A DNA stretch of 64,000 nucleotides. Source: an uncultured Elusimicrobiales bacterium. GTDB taxonomy: Bacteria; Elusimicrobiota; Elusimicrobia; Elusimicrobiales; Elusimicrobiaceae. The notes under the pieces are model-generated. The model had not been told where the DNA came from, ran no database searches, and saw only the letters and a list, made by a program, of their open reading frames with translations. The stretch is taken from the NCBI GenBank assembly GCA_944327085.1, contig CALVGG010000003.1, positions 198,688 through 262,687 on the forward strand, given 5' to 3'. The first letter of the stretch is position 1, and each line of letters begins with the position of its first letter. The translations under genes and the position numbers were made by a program. Of the stretch, positions 1 to 7,385 are shown in pieces.

Positions 1-395
1 AGCAGGCGGCGCAAAAATTTCCATTTTTCGGTAAGCGGGGTGGTGCGTATGTCCAGATGGTCGGCATAGATATACGGCACGCGCAGCAGCAGCGCCGCAC
101 CTAAAACGCTTAATGTCATAAAGCTGATTAATACGTCCGGCTTTAAGCGGTGCAAGGTTTTAAGCATCAGCCACAAGCGCCACAGGCTGCCAAAAAAACC
201 GGCTTTGTTAAAACAAGGTAAATTAAGGCGCACCCGCGCCACCCCTGCGGGCAGTTCATAAAAATCGGGCACGGCATCAGACAGTGTAAGCAAAGTAACC
301 TGATGCCCCCGCGCGGCCAAACCGCCGCACAGATAAGTCATCACACGCTCCGCCCCGCCGGGGGCCAAGGTGGCTACCACACAGGTTATCTTCAT
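1..395 (-). CDS. Glycosyltransferase, N-terminal part (truncated by window edge)
   Basis: An open frame runs from an ATG at 395 to the window edge (131 codons, no stop). The N-terminus starts MKITCVVATLAPGGAERVMT, the typical opening of a family 4 (GT-B fold) glycosyltransferase, including the glycine-rich GGAERV donor/acceptor loop, followed by LCGGLAARGHQVTLLT. It would transfer a sugar from a nucleotide donor at the cytoplasmic face of the inner membrane during surface polysaccharide or LPS assembly; the substrate cannot be told. It lies downstream of another glycosyltransferase on the same strand, with a terminator hairpin in the 48-bp gap. Confidence 0.8.
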   Translation of the reverse strand, partial: MKITCVVATLAPGGAERVMTYLCGGLAARGHQVTLLTLSDAVPDFYELPAGVARVRLNLPCFNKAGFFGSLWRLWLMLKTLHRLKPDVLISFMTLSVLGAALLLRVPYIYADHLDIRTTPLTEKWKFLRRL

Positions 396-411
396 AAAAT
401 ACCCCGTTTAT

Positions 412-437
412 AAAAAACCCCGCGCCAAAGCGCGGGG
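412..437 (-). terminator. Intrinsic terminator between two glycosyltransferase genes
   Basis: Perfect 8-bp GC stem (418-425 with 430-437), 4-nt loop, followed on the minus strand by a run of T (412-417). It follows the stop of the 444-1454 gene. Only 16 nt then remain before the next ATG at 395, so that gene must use read-through or a promoter overlapping the hairpin. Confidence 0.8.
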
Positions 438-443
438 GATAAA

Positions 444-1454
444 TCAGCCCAACAATTCCGCAAAAGCGCGGACGAAATCTTCAAACGCGTAGCGGTCTTT
501 TAATTTGGAAGCCTCCACCGCTATGCCCACACGTTTGCCCCAGTTTACCATCAAATCATCCAGCGCGATGGTAAAGGGTTCCTCTTCCCCGGCATTTACG
601 ATAAGCCCGTTAATGCCGTTGGACACCAAGGCCACCACGGGGGCGGATTCACACGCCACGCAAGGCAATTTGCTGGCCATAGCGTCCAGCAAAATATCCA
701 CATTTTGCGGGTTTAAAGCCGGGTAGGCAAAAATATCGGCATTGCGAAGCAGGCTGTATACGTCCCCGTCATCCGGCACGATTTCCGTGCTGGCTTCCAA
801 CCCGTTTTTGGCAATAAATTTTTTAAGCGCGGTTTTGCCCGTGCCGTCCCCCACGATGGTGAGATGCCAAGACGTATGCGCCGGCGCCAGGCGGGCCCAG
901 GTTTTAAGCAAATTGTCAAAACCGCTTTCTTTAACCAGTTTGCCCACGGCAACAATGTTGTTTTCCTTCTTAAAACAAGCCGGTTTGTTGTAATTGTAAT
1001 GTTCCACCCATACGGCGGGGTTGGTAACTTCCTGCACTTTTAAACCAGTATAAGGTTTTTTGTTTAAGGCGCCTTCCGTCGTGCGGATGACAAATACCTT
1101 TTTGGCTTTCTTTAAAACGGTTTTTTTGTCTTTAACGGCTTTGTCTTCTTTAAAACCTTCATTTTCCGCATATACAAACGGGATACCAGCCAGCGCGGCA
1201 GCCTGGCAGGCGGGCAAACTCATAAAGGAAATTACAAATTCCGCGCCTTCTTTTTTGAGCAGGCCTTCCAGTGTTTTGGGTTTGGCCACGGCGGCATACT
1301 CCACCAGCGCCACCTGCGTTTTGACTTTTACTTTTCCTTTAACGGCAAATACAGCGGCCTCATGCCCCTGCTGGGTTAAAGTTTCGGCCAGTTTAACGGC
1401 CAAACGGGAAGCCGTAAAAGTTTTGTTCCCCCCTGCAAAAATAGCTATTTTCAT
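444..1454 (-). CDS. Glycosyltransferase family 4 protein
   Basis: 336 residues beginning MKIAIFAGGNKTFTASRLAV. I chose the ATG at 1454 because AGGAGG sits 7 nt upstream; an in-frame ATG at 1472 would place that Shine-Dalgarno inside the coding region. The C-terminal half carries the GT4 donor-binding half: VAVGKLVKESGFDNLL, LTIVGDGTGK, DVYSLLRNADIFAYPA and a diverged E-x7-E region (LLDAMASKLPCVACESAP). The protein is slightly short for the family. Its role is probably in cell-surface glycan synthesis together with the following glycosyltransferase; acceptor and sugar are unknown. Confidence 0.85.
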   Translation of the reverse strand: MKIAIFAGGNKTFTASRLAVKLAETLTQQGHEAAVFAVKGKVKVKTQVALVEYAAVAKPKTLEGLLKKEGAEFVISFMSLPACQAAALAGIPFVYAENEGFKEDKAVKDKKTVLKKAKKVFVIRTTEGALNKKPYTGLKVQEVTNPAVWVEHYNYNKPACFKKENNIVAVGKLVKESGFDNLLKTWARLAPAHTSWHLTIVGDGTGKTALKKFIAKNGLEASTEIVPDDGDVYSLLRNADIFAYPALNPQNVDILLDAMASKLPCVACESAPVVALVSNGINGLIVNAGEEEPFTIALDDLMVNWGKRVGIAVEASKLKDRYAFEDFVRAFAELLG

Positions 1455-1692
1455 CGGTAAATCCTCCTGCATAAACCCTTTTATCTGTTCTTTTGTATTT
1501 TACATAAAAACGCCCGTCAAATAAAACAGATATTTTTAATAAACGCCCGATAAGCGGCCGCAACGAAAAAACCAGGCTTTTATTACACGGGAAATCTCCC
1601 AAATAGCTGTAAGGCAAAACGGGCTTACTGCCCCGCACAAAAGTTCCCCGGCACCCACACCCCTTTCAAAACGGGTGCGGCCAAACAGGCGT

Positions 1693-1719
1693 AAAAAAGC
1701 CCCCGCTAAATGCAGGGGC
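1693..1719 (-). terminator. Intrinsic terminator
   Basis: GCCCCTGC pairs with GCGGGGGC across a 5-nt loop and is followed on the minus strand by TTTTTT. It ends the flavin reductase unit (1742-2359). The rest of the 270-bp interval 1455-1741 shows no gene: the short open frames there have no ribosome site or family resemblance. Confidence 0.75.
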
Positions 1720-1741
1720 CGTGGCAAAACATACTTTAAAC

Positions 1742-2359
1742 TTAACGAATAAAGTTGGTTAGCGTGAACGGTTCCTTTTCCGGCAAACCGTATTTTTCTT
1801 TTCCCAACTGAATGCTGCGCATTAAAAAAACCATATTTTTAGCCAGCGTGCGCATCATTTGCAAACCTTCGGCGTCTTGCCGGGCCTGGCCGGCCGCCGC
1901 GCCGTGGATGCCGTTCCAATACTGGCCGGAAACCACCGGCATGCCGCAAATGGTAAAGTATTTGTTTAATTCGTCAAAAGTGGCCGTCAACCCGCCGCGG
2001 CGGGCACTGGCTACGGCAGCGCCTACTTTCATGGTTTTATCAAAAGAAGTGCTGTAAAATAAACGGTCCAACACGGAAACCAATGTGCCGTTGGCCGAGG
2101 CATAATACACGGGCGAGCCTACCACCAGCCCGTCGCACGCGGCAAATTTGGGGGCCAGCTCGTTAACGATATCATTAAATACGCAGCGCCCGTTTTCGGC
2201 GCAAAACCCACAGGCCATACACCCGCGCACAGCCAGCTGGCCCACTTGCACCAGTTCACTTTCCACCCCTTGTTGCTCAAAGACGGAAATCATTTCCCGC
2301 AAGGCTAAAGCGGTGTTTCCCTCGGCGCGCGGGCTGCCGTTAATCAGTAAAACTTTCAT
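1742..2359 (-). CDS. Flavodoxin-like NADPH-dependent FMN reductase / iron-sulfur flavoprotein
   Basis: 205 residues. The N-terminus MKVLLINGSPRAEGNT is the phosphate-binding loop of the FMN_red flavodoxin fold. CMACGFCAENGRC at about residues 48-60 is the cysteine cluster of the iron-sulfur flavoprotein subgroup, and GSPVYYASANGTL (about 82-94) is the second FMN-contact loop. It probably reduces flavin, quinone or another low-potential acceptor with NAD(P)H in the cytoplasm, possibly as part of redox-stress defence. It is preceded by GGAGGG 6 nt before the ATG, stands alone, and ends in a terminator. The electron partner is not visible. Confidence 0.85.
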   Translation of the reverse strand: MKVLLINGSPRAEGNTALALREMISVFEQQGVESELVQVGQLAVRGCMACGFCAENGRCVFNDIVNELAPKFAACDGLVVGSPVYYASANGTLVSVLDRLFYSTSFDKTMKVGAAVASARRGGLTATFDELNKYFTICGMPVVSGQYWNGIHGAAAGQARQDAEGLQMMRTLAKNMVFLMRSIQLGKEKYGLPEKEPFTLTNFIR

Positions 2360-2382
2360 GGGTTCCCTCCGTTTAAACGTAT

Positions 2383-2406
2383 AAAAAAACCGCCCTTACG
2401 GGCGGT
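2383..2406 (-). terminator. Intrinsic terminator after tRNA-fMet
   Basis: 7-bp stem (2389-2395 with 2400-2406), 4-nt loop and a T7 run on the minus strand, just downstream of the tRNA at 2422-2495. Confidence 0.8.
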
Positions 2407-2421
2407 AAATAATTGGAAAAC

Positions 2422-2495
2422 TTGCGGGGACTGGATTTGAACCAGTGATCTCAAGGTTATGGGCCTTGCGAGATACCAGGCTTCTCTACCCCGCA
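2422..2495 (-). tRNA. tRNA-Met (CAT), initiator-type
   Basis: 74-nt cloverleaf: 7-bp acceptor stem TGCGGGG/CCCCGCA with discriminator A, D-arm with the AGCCTGGTA loop shared with Escherichia coli tRNA-fMet, A11:U24 pair, anticodon stem CAAGG/CCTTG and T-arm ACTGG TTCAAAT CCAGT. CCA is not encoded. The D-arm features favour the initiator over an elongator. Oddities: the anticodon loop is CCCATAA, so position 33 is C rather than U; the three consecutive G-C pairs at the base of the anticodon stem are reduced to two (A29:U41); and 1:72 is a weak T-A pair. Confidence 0.85.
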
Positions 2496-2520
2496 ATATT
2501 ATTATACTACATTTAGCCCT

Positions 2521-2557
2521 AAAAAACAATGCCGCCGGCCTTATTTAAGCCGGCGGC
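2521..2557 (-). terminator. Intrinsic terminator of the peptide-binding operon
   Basis: 9-bp stem GCCGCCGGC/GCCGGCGGC with a 9-nt loop; minus-strand tail ATTGTTTTTT. It follows the stop codon of the 2578-4308 gene. Confidence 0.85.
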
Positions 2558-2577
2558 AAACACATCAAAATCAGGCT

Positions 2578-4308
2578 TTATTTATACATCGGGTAAAAAT
2601 AAATACCCATATACACCGGGTTATCCACAAACCCTTTTACCGTGTCTCGCATCGCCCACAGGCCGGTGGGGTGAACGGTATAAATCTGCATGGCGTCTTC
2701 GTACATTAAATTATGCACTTGTTTATACAATTCCCGGCGTTTGGCAGGGGCCGTTTGGGTAACGGCTTGTTCAATCAGCTTGTCCCCTTTGGGGTTGCTG
2801 TAACCCTGCGCCAAGGCGTAGCGCCCGTTGCTGTGCAGGAACGGGAAGTAAAAGTTATGCGCGTCGGCATAGTCGGCCACCCAGCCGCGCGTCCACAACG
2901 GCATTTGGCGGTTGGCGGTTTTTTCTAAGAACGCGGCCCAGGTTACCCCGCGCAAATCTATTTTAAATTTGGGGTTAAGGCTTTCCACATTGCGTTTTAA
3001 AATTTCGCTGGCAATTTGGCGCATTTCCCCGCTGGTGTTGTAGGTCATGGTAAATTTAAAACCTTTATCCCACACTTGGCCGCCCCAGGCTTTTTTAAAG
3101 TATTCGCGGGCTTTGTCCATATCAAAAGAGTAGCGTTTAAAGCTGTCGTCATAATCAATTAAACCCTGCGGGGCGGGGCCGATGGCGCGCTCCCCCCGGC
3201 CTTCCATAGACTGGTTTAAAAACGCGTCATAATCAAACGCATAGGCAAAAGCTTTGCGCAGGTTTTTATCTTCAAAAAAGTTGGAAGGAATGCCGTTGCC
3301 GTCCAGCTTGCCGGAGCCTACATCCGGGTTGGCCTGCATATTGATGTTAAGGGTAAAAAAGATGGCCGGGTCCGTACGCAGGCGGGGCAGATTGTCATAC
3401 ACCACCACACCGGGGCGGTTTTGCAGCTGGGCAATAAACTTGGGCGAAATTTCGGCCACGTCCACATCGCCCGCTTCCAGCATTAAGCGCACGGTGCTGG
3501 GTTCTTCCACCGTCATCATATGAATATTTTTAAGTTTTGCCGGGCCGGCCCAGTACGCTTCGTTAGCGGCCAGCTGCAGGCGGCGGCCCGCAATATTCCA
3601 ACGCACCAATTTAAAAGGGCCGGTGCCGTTCATGGCATTAAACAGCGGGGAATCTTCTTTCGCAAAATCATTAAATTTTTTCCAGGTTTCGGCCGTTCCG
3701 TCCCACGCGCCGCGCTTTACGGCCCAGTCTTTGTTTACAATATAACCCCAGCGGGCCAAAATGGTTAAGAACGGGGCAAACGGGCGTTTTAAGGTAATAA
3801 CCACATTATCCCCGTCCACCCGCACGGCTTTGGCGGCTTCTTCGTAAGTAACGGTGTATTCTCCGTTTTCCCCACGGGTGGAGGAAACCCCCAAAATAGG
3901 TTCCAAAAGCAGGCTGGAAGGGCCGCCGGACACATCGGAAAGCATAAAGCGCAAAAGGGAATAACGCACGTCTTCCGGTGTGAGGATTTCCCCGTTGTGG
4001 AATTTAACCCCTTTGCGGATGGGGAAAGTGTAGGTTAAGCCGTCGGCCGATAAAAGGCCGTTTTGCACGGTGGGCACTTCGGTAGATAAAGAAGGCTCCA
4101 GCTCCGTCATGGAAGAACCTTTAAATTTCAAAAGCGTATCGTACACATTTAACATCATGCCCTGGGTTACCCCGTCGTAAGAGTAAACCGGATCCAAAGA
4201 TTCCATTTCCCCTTTGTGGGCCACCAGCAAAGTGGAGGTATCTTCCTTGGGGGCGCATGCAAAAGTAAACAACCCCGCACATAAAACGATAAACAACCCT
4301 TTTTTCAT
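2578..4308 (-). CDS. ABC transporter substrate-binding lipoprotein, family 5 (peptide type)
   Basis: 576 residues. It starts with a lipoprotein signal (MKKGLFIVLCAGLFTFAC, lipidated Cys at about 18). The mature part opens TLLVAHKGEMESLDPVYSYD and contains the family 5 signatures GLTYTFPIRKGVKFHNGE, LRKAFAYAFDYDAFL and a C-terminal oligopeptide-binding lobe. It would sit in the periplasm, anchored to a membrane, and capture peptides (or nickel/opines, known alternatives in the family) for an ABC importer whose permease genes are not in this window. Its ATG overlaps the TGA of the upstream C39-like peptidase gene (ATGA), so the two are translationally coupled. Confidence 0.9.
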   Translation of the reverse strand: MKKGLFIVLCAGLFTFACAPKEDTSTLLVAHKGEMESLDPVYSYDGVTQGMMLNVYDTLLKFKGSSMTELEPSLSTEVPTVQNGLLSADGLTYTFPIRKGVKFHNGEILTPEDVRYSLLRFMLSDVSGGPSSLLLEPILGVSSTRGENGEYTVTYEEAAKAVRVDGDNVVITLKRPFAPFLTILARWGYIVNKDWAVKRGAWDGTAETWKKFNDFAKEDSPLFNAMNGTGPFKLVRWNIAGRRLQLAANEAYWAGPAKLKNIHMMTVEEPSTVRLMLEAGDVDVAEISPKFIAQLQNRPGVVVYDNLPRLRTDPAIFFTLNINMQANPDVGSGKLDGNGIPSNFFEDKNLRKAFAYAFDYDAFLNQSMEGRGERAIGPAPQGLIDYDDSFKRYSFDMDKAREYFKKAWGGQVWDKGFKFTMTYNTSGEMRQIASEILKRNVESLNPKFKIDLRGVTWAAFLEKTANRQMPLWTRGWVADYADAHNFYFPFLHSNGRYALAQGYSNPKGDKLIEQAVTQTAPAKRRELYKQVHNLMYEDAMQIYTVHPTGLWAMRDTVKGFVDNPVYMGIYFYPMYK

Positions 4309-5252
4309 TTTTTCCTCACAATATAAGAAACGCCCCGTTTATTTTCCAGCCATACACGGGCAAATTCTCCCGCGTCATAAGGGCGTATTACTTTTCCGGC
4401 GGTTGTGGCGGCCGGATCCGCCGTCCAAATTTTTCCGTCTTCATACCCGGTAATTACCACTAAATGCCCGGGTGTAGCGGCAATGGCCGGGTTGGAAAGT
4501 TCCCCTTTCTTATACCTCACACTGGCCAAAACCAAACTGTCTTTATTTACAAAATCCGGCAGTTCCTTTAAAGAGGCAAACCTCCGCACAAAACTTTCCA
4601 CGCCGTACAGCCCGGCACAGGCCGTATTAAAAATCCAGTTGCCGTATATGCCGGCGGACGGGTCAAACACTTCCGCCATTACGCGTTGCACTTGGATGTG
4701 GGCGCCAAAATAATTCAATGCCATGGTAAGCGCGGTGGGGCTGCAAATGCGGCGGCGGTCTTTATGTTTTAGCGTCATTTGGGATATGGGCTCCACCTCC
4801 GCCCGAAACGCTCCCTCCGGCAGGCCGGGCAGGGGCCGGGTTTGGCGGGCATTTGTTATACAGGAAGCCAGCAGCGTTACTTCCATATCCCCATACAAAT
4901 TTAACCGGTAGCGAAAGGCCTCTGCCTCCGGCTCCAGCACCAGGCAATCCGTTTCCACATGGCCAAATGCATCCTGCTGGGCAGGAAAACTGCTTTGGAA
5001 ATCTTTGGAAAATAAACCCAGTTTGTAAAAACGGCTCCACTTCTTGCCGCGGCGCACTTGCGCTTCCAAAAGCAGCAAACCATCCGTTTCCGTACGATAA
5101 TTGACGGACAGAACAAGCGTGTTAAAGGGGAAAGGCGGGATAATTTCGTCCGACAAGGCAGCTTTTACGCCGTCCACCATTTTAATCTGTTTGGTTTCCG
5201 ACGGGTTGTGCCGCAAATTAAAAACGGGAAGGATTAGCTTGTTTGTGCTCAT
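4305..5252 (-). CDS. C39-like cysteine peptidase-family protein
   Basis: 315 residues. I chose the ATG at 5252 (MSTNKLILPVF), which has AAAGGTG at a good distance; the frame stays open further upstream only because it reads through the antisense of tRNA-Pro. The C-terminal 130 residues match the peptidase C39-like pattern: Cys in RRICSPTALTMALNYFG, His in TPGHLVVITGYEDG and Asp in WTADPAA, a complete Cys-His-Asp set. The N-terminal half looks beta-rich and is unassigned. No signal peptide is visible, so a cytoplasmic role is likely. Translational coupling to a peptide-binding protein suggests peptide handling, but that is inference. Confidence 0.75.
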   Translation of the reverse strand: MSTNKLILPVFNLRHNPSETKQIKMVDGVKAALSDEIIPPFPFNTLVLSVNYRTETDGLLLLEAQVRRGKKWSRFYKLGLFSKDFQSSFPAQQDAFGHVETDCLVLEPEAEAFRYRLNLYGDMEVTLLASCITNARQTRPLPGLPEGAFRAEVEPISQMTLKHKDRRRICSPTALTMALNYFGAHIQVQRVMAEVFDPSAGIYGNWIFNTACAGLYGVESFVRRFASLKELPDFVNKDSLVLASVRYKKGELSNPAIAATPGHLVVITGYEDGKIWTADPAATTAGKVIRPYDAGEFARVWLENKRGVSYIVRKK

Positions 5253-5272
5253 GCGCGCACCTTTAAAAAGAG

Positions 5273-5344
5273 TCGGGGCACCCGGGCTCGAACCGGGAAC
5301 CTCTCGGTCCCAAACCGAGCACTCTACCATTGAGCCATGCCCCG
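5273..5344 (-). tRNA. tRNA-Pro (TGG)
   Basis: 72-nt cloverleaf with acceptor CGGGGCA/TGCCCCG and discriminator A, anticodon arm CTCGG TTTGGGA CCGAG giving TGG, and T-arm CCCGG TTCGAGC CCGGG. CCA is not encoded. Confidence 0.95.
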
Positions 5345-5395
5345 AAGTCTGCTTATATCCTACCAGTTTTTAAACGGGCTTGCCAAGTACCGCCC

Positions 5396-5426
5396 AAAAA
5401 GAAAACCGCCCCCAAAGAGGCGGTTT
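5396..5426 (-). terminator. Intrinsic terminator after tRNA-Gln
   Basis: AACCGCC pairs with GGCGGTT; minus-strand tail TTTTCTTTTT. It lies 9 nt downstream of the tRNA-Gln. Confidence 0.7.
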
Positions 5427-5435
5427 AAAATCTGG

Positions 5436-5506
5436 TTCCGGGACTAGGACTCGAACCTAGAATTAATGCTCCAGAGGCATCCGTGTTACCATTACACCAT
5501 CCCGGA
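5436..5506 (-). tRNA. tRNA-Gln (CTG)
   Basis: 71-nt cloverleaf: acceptor TCCGGGA/TCCCGGA with discriminator A, anticodon loop CTCTGGA giving CTG on a GATGC/GCATT stem (one G-T pair), T-arm CTAGG TTCGAGT CCTAG. CCA is not encoded. Confidence 0.92.
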
Positions 5507-5597
5507 TTAACAAATATATTTTAGCACATTTAAGATAAAAGAGTAAAATTTTATTCACCAGCGGGAAACTTTTCCCACAGCCTAAATATTAATTTGT

Positions 5598-5603
5598 TAT
5601 AAT
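5598..5603 (+). promoter_or_regulatory. -10 element of the tRNA (CAT) gene
   Basis: A perfect TATAAT lies 15 nt before the tRNA at 5619. No good -35 is visible 16 to 18 nt upstream. Confidence 0.6.
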
Positions 5604-5618
5604 AATTGTATAAATTTG

Positions 5619-5692
5619 GCGCCTATAGCTCAATCGGTTAGAGCAACCGACTCATAATCGGTGGGTTCCAGGTTCAAGTCCTGGTGGGCGCA
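5619..5692 (+). tRNA. tRNA with CAT anticodon (elongator Met, or Ile2)
   Basis: 74-nt cloverleaf: acceptor GCGCCTA/TGGGCGC (one T-G pair) with discriminator A, D-arm GCTC AATCGGTTA GAGC, anticodon arm ACCGA CTCATAA TCGGT, T-arm CCAGG TTCAAGT CCTGG. The loop has normal U33. CAT could be elongator methionine or the lysidine-modified AUA-reading isoleucine tRNA; sequence alone does not settle it. Confidence 0.92.
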
Positions 5693-5700
5693 GTATTTAA

Positions 5701-5725
5701 AACCCGCGCTACGGCGCGGGTTTTT
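5701..5725 (+). terminator. Intrinsic terminator of the tRNA (CAT)
   Basis: CCCGCGC pairs with GCGCGGG over a TACG loop, followed by TTTTT. The 150 bp from here to the next gene hold nothing recognisable. Confidence 0.85.
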
Positions 5726-5880
5726 GCATACAAAACCCCTAACGAGCGCACAATATCAGCCGGCGCAACCGTTCACGCAAACACCGGCCGCCGCCCCACA
5801 CATATAGGTCTAAAAGGAACTTTTTACTGGGACTAAAGACTCATGCAAATACCGCAACAAAACGGGTAAAATAAATGTAT

Positions 5881-6579
5881 ATGAAAAAAGCATTTTCTAT
5901 GTATGTTCTAAGCGGATTATTATTTTTTAGCTTCTGCGCCCAGCCGGCGCAGGCCCAGCCGCCTATTAAGCAAATGCTCAAAACATTGGGGAAACGGTGT
6001 GAAAAGAAGATTGCCACCGTTTCCTCCAAACTTCAAACCGTGTTAAGCCGCCGCGCCGCACAAACTAAAATGCAGACAGCGGCCCGCCAGCCTTTTGTTT
6101 TTTCTTCCTTAGAAGACGTAAGCGCCTATTATGCCCGCTTGCGCCATTTGCCGCCTTTTCCGCTGCCGCAGGCAGATACGGAACTGTACCGCGGCATGAC
6201 GCTCGACGCCAGCGGCAAACAATTGCGCCATATTTTTAAATACGGGTTGGAAGTTTCCAAAACCCACTCCATTAATTTTGCCGCCTATGACGGACGCCAA
6301 TACCCGGACTATCAAAAAGCCATTTATGCGTCCCCGGATATTTCACTGGCCGCTTCTTTTGCGGTAAATGATACCCGCTATGATAAACACATTCCTGTTA
6401 TCATTCACTTAAAACGCGTGAGCGACACCCGCATTGTATCCATCCCGCACGATATTCCCCCTTCCTGGATATACCGCATAAGCGCCTTGTTAACCATTAA
6501 GGGAAAAAGCATGTGGGGCGAAATACGCCTGGATGAAAACGGAAACTTTGTTTTTCTGCCTTATCCCAAAAAGAAATAA
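5881..6579 (+). CDS. Secreted protein of a local three-member family (paralogue A)
   Basis: 232 residues with a signal peptide (MKKAFSMYVL, hydrophobic core, cut after AQPAQA). I do not recognise a named family. From about residue 100 it shares a pattern with the proteins at 7386 and 8242: LYRGMTL, LRHIFKYGL, a strand HIPVIIHL, DIPPSWIYRISALLTI, then MWGEIRL...FVFLPYP. The YRG start, YASPDISLAASFA in the middle and beta-strand spacing recall the ADP-ribosyltransferase fold, but the catalytic Glu is not conserved among the three, so the comparison is tentative. An in-frame ATG lies at 5875; TAAAAT at 5867-5872 and no Shine-Dalgarno suggest a leaderless or near-leaderless mRNA. Confidence 0.65.
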   Translation: MKKAFSMYVLSGLLFFSFCAQPAQAQPPIKQMLKTLGKRCEKKIATVSSKLQTVLSRRAAQTKMQTAARQPFVFSSLEDVSAYYARLRHLPPFPLPQADTELYRGMTLDASGKQLRHIFKYGLEVSKTHSINFAAYDGRQYPDYQKAIYASPDISLAASFAVNDTRYDKHIPVIIHLKRVSDTRIVSIPHDIPPSWIYRISALLTIKGKSMWGEIRLDENGNFVFLPYPKKK

Positions 6580-6586
6580 ACACGTA

Positions 6587-6615
6587 TTGGCAAACGCGCC
6601 GCTTCTTATTATACT
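6587..6615 (+). promoter_or_regulatory. Promoter placing the start codon of the next gene at the mRNA 5' end
   Basis: TTGGCA (6587-6592), 17-nt spacer, TATACT (6610-6615). Transcription would start about 6622-6623, which is the ATG itself; no ribosome-binding site exists. Confidence 0.7.
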
Positions 6616-6622
6616 GTAATAT

Positions 6623-7318
6623 ATGGGATATACAGTAAACCGTTTATGCTATTTTTTTATAGCCGCCGCGGTATGTTTTATACCGGGGTACGGTTTTATT
6701 TGTGCCCAAACATACATTCCCCAACTGCCGGCCAACACCCAGGTAACCCAAACCATTACCATTAAAAATGTAAGCAATGACCCGCAACCTGCAGATGACG
6801 AAGCCGATTATGCAGACGAGGAAATGACCGACGAAGAGTTTGAAAAAGAACTGGCCAAGTACCTAAAAGAATACGAAAAACAGGAACAGGCCGAACAAGC
6901 CCAAAAAGAGCAGGAAGCCAAAGCCCAACAAGCCGATGGAGCGAAAACCAACTCCCCGCAAAAAGCTTCCGCACCTAAAGCCAAGCAACAAACCGTTACC
7001 CAGCCGGGTAAATTTGTGCCGTTTTTTCAGGCCGGGGGAACGGCCGTAAACCAGGAACCTCTAGGAGGGGCCCCGCTGGCGCCGCGCCCATCCAACTATA
7101 CCAAGCGCGGCCCGGGCAAACGCCCGGGAAAAGGGCACAATGCTCATTTTAAGCCCATAAACCCCAAACCGGTGGTGCGCCCGGTGATGGTTCCCGGCGG
7201 CAATGCCGCCGCAAACCCGGGGCCAGACCCACGGCTTTATATGCCCCCCACCGGCATCAAACGCCCGGCTGTAAATCCAAACCCGTCACATACCCGGCCC
7301 AACAAAACACACAAATAA
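6623..7318 (+). CDS. Secreted low-complexity protein with acidic coiled-coil and basic Pro-rich tail
   Basis: 231 residues with a signal peptide ending near GFICAQ. Residues 50-105 are strongly acidic and helical (DEEMTDEEFEKELAKYLKEY then Gln/Glu/Ala repeats), likely a short coiled coil. From about 125 onward it is rich in Pro, Gly, Lys, Arg and Asn (RGPGKRPGKGHN, RPNKTHK) with no predicted fold. No family is recognised. The charge separation suggests a surface-associated linker or polymer-binding protein, which is a guess. It sits inside the three-member secreted paralogue cluster and has its own leaderless-type promoter. Confidence 0.6.
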   Translation: MGYTVNRLCYFFIAAAVCFIPGYGFICAQTYIPQLPANTQVTQTITIKNVSNDPQPADDEADYADEEMTDEEFEKELAKYLKEYEKQEQAEQAQKEQEAKAQQADGAKTNSPQKASAPKAKQQTVTQPGKFVPFFQAGGTAVNQEPLGGAPLAPRPSNYTKRGPGKRPGKGHNAHFKPINPKPVVRPVMVPGGNAAANPGPDPRLYMPPTGIKRPAVNPNPSHTRPNKTHK

Positions 7319-7332
7319 GGGCCCAGCCTTTT

Positions 7333-7379
7333 TTTGGGCCTAATGGCCCCTGGTAAACTTTCTTAAAAACCCTTATATT
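7333..7379 (+). promoter_or_regulatory. Promoter with an extended element shared with the 18769 gene
   Basis: A 25-nt stretch (7333-7357, core GGCCCCTGGTAAA) matches 18686-18710 at 20 of 25 positions. It covers the -35 position; TATATT follows at 7374-7379. The hexamer ends 6 nt before the ATG at 7386. Confidence 0.55.
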
Positions 7380-7385
7380 ATTAGT

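Noticed and set aside
1393-1727. Two open frames on the minus strand upstream of the glycosyltransferase
   Set aside because: No ribosome site or family resemblance; one runs into the glycosyltransferase start region and the other over a terminator.
5253-5330. N-terminal extension of the C39-like protein by 26 codons
   Set aside because: The extension is the antisense of tRNA-Pro; a good ribosome site supports the start at 5252.
7319-7345. GGCCCA/TGGGCC hairpin as terminator after the 6623 gene
   Set aside because: The T run lies in the loop rather than after the stem, so it is not a standard terminator.
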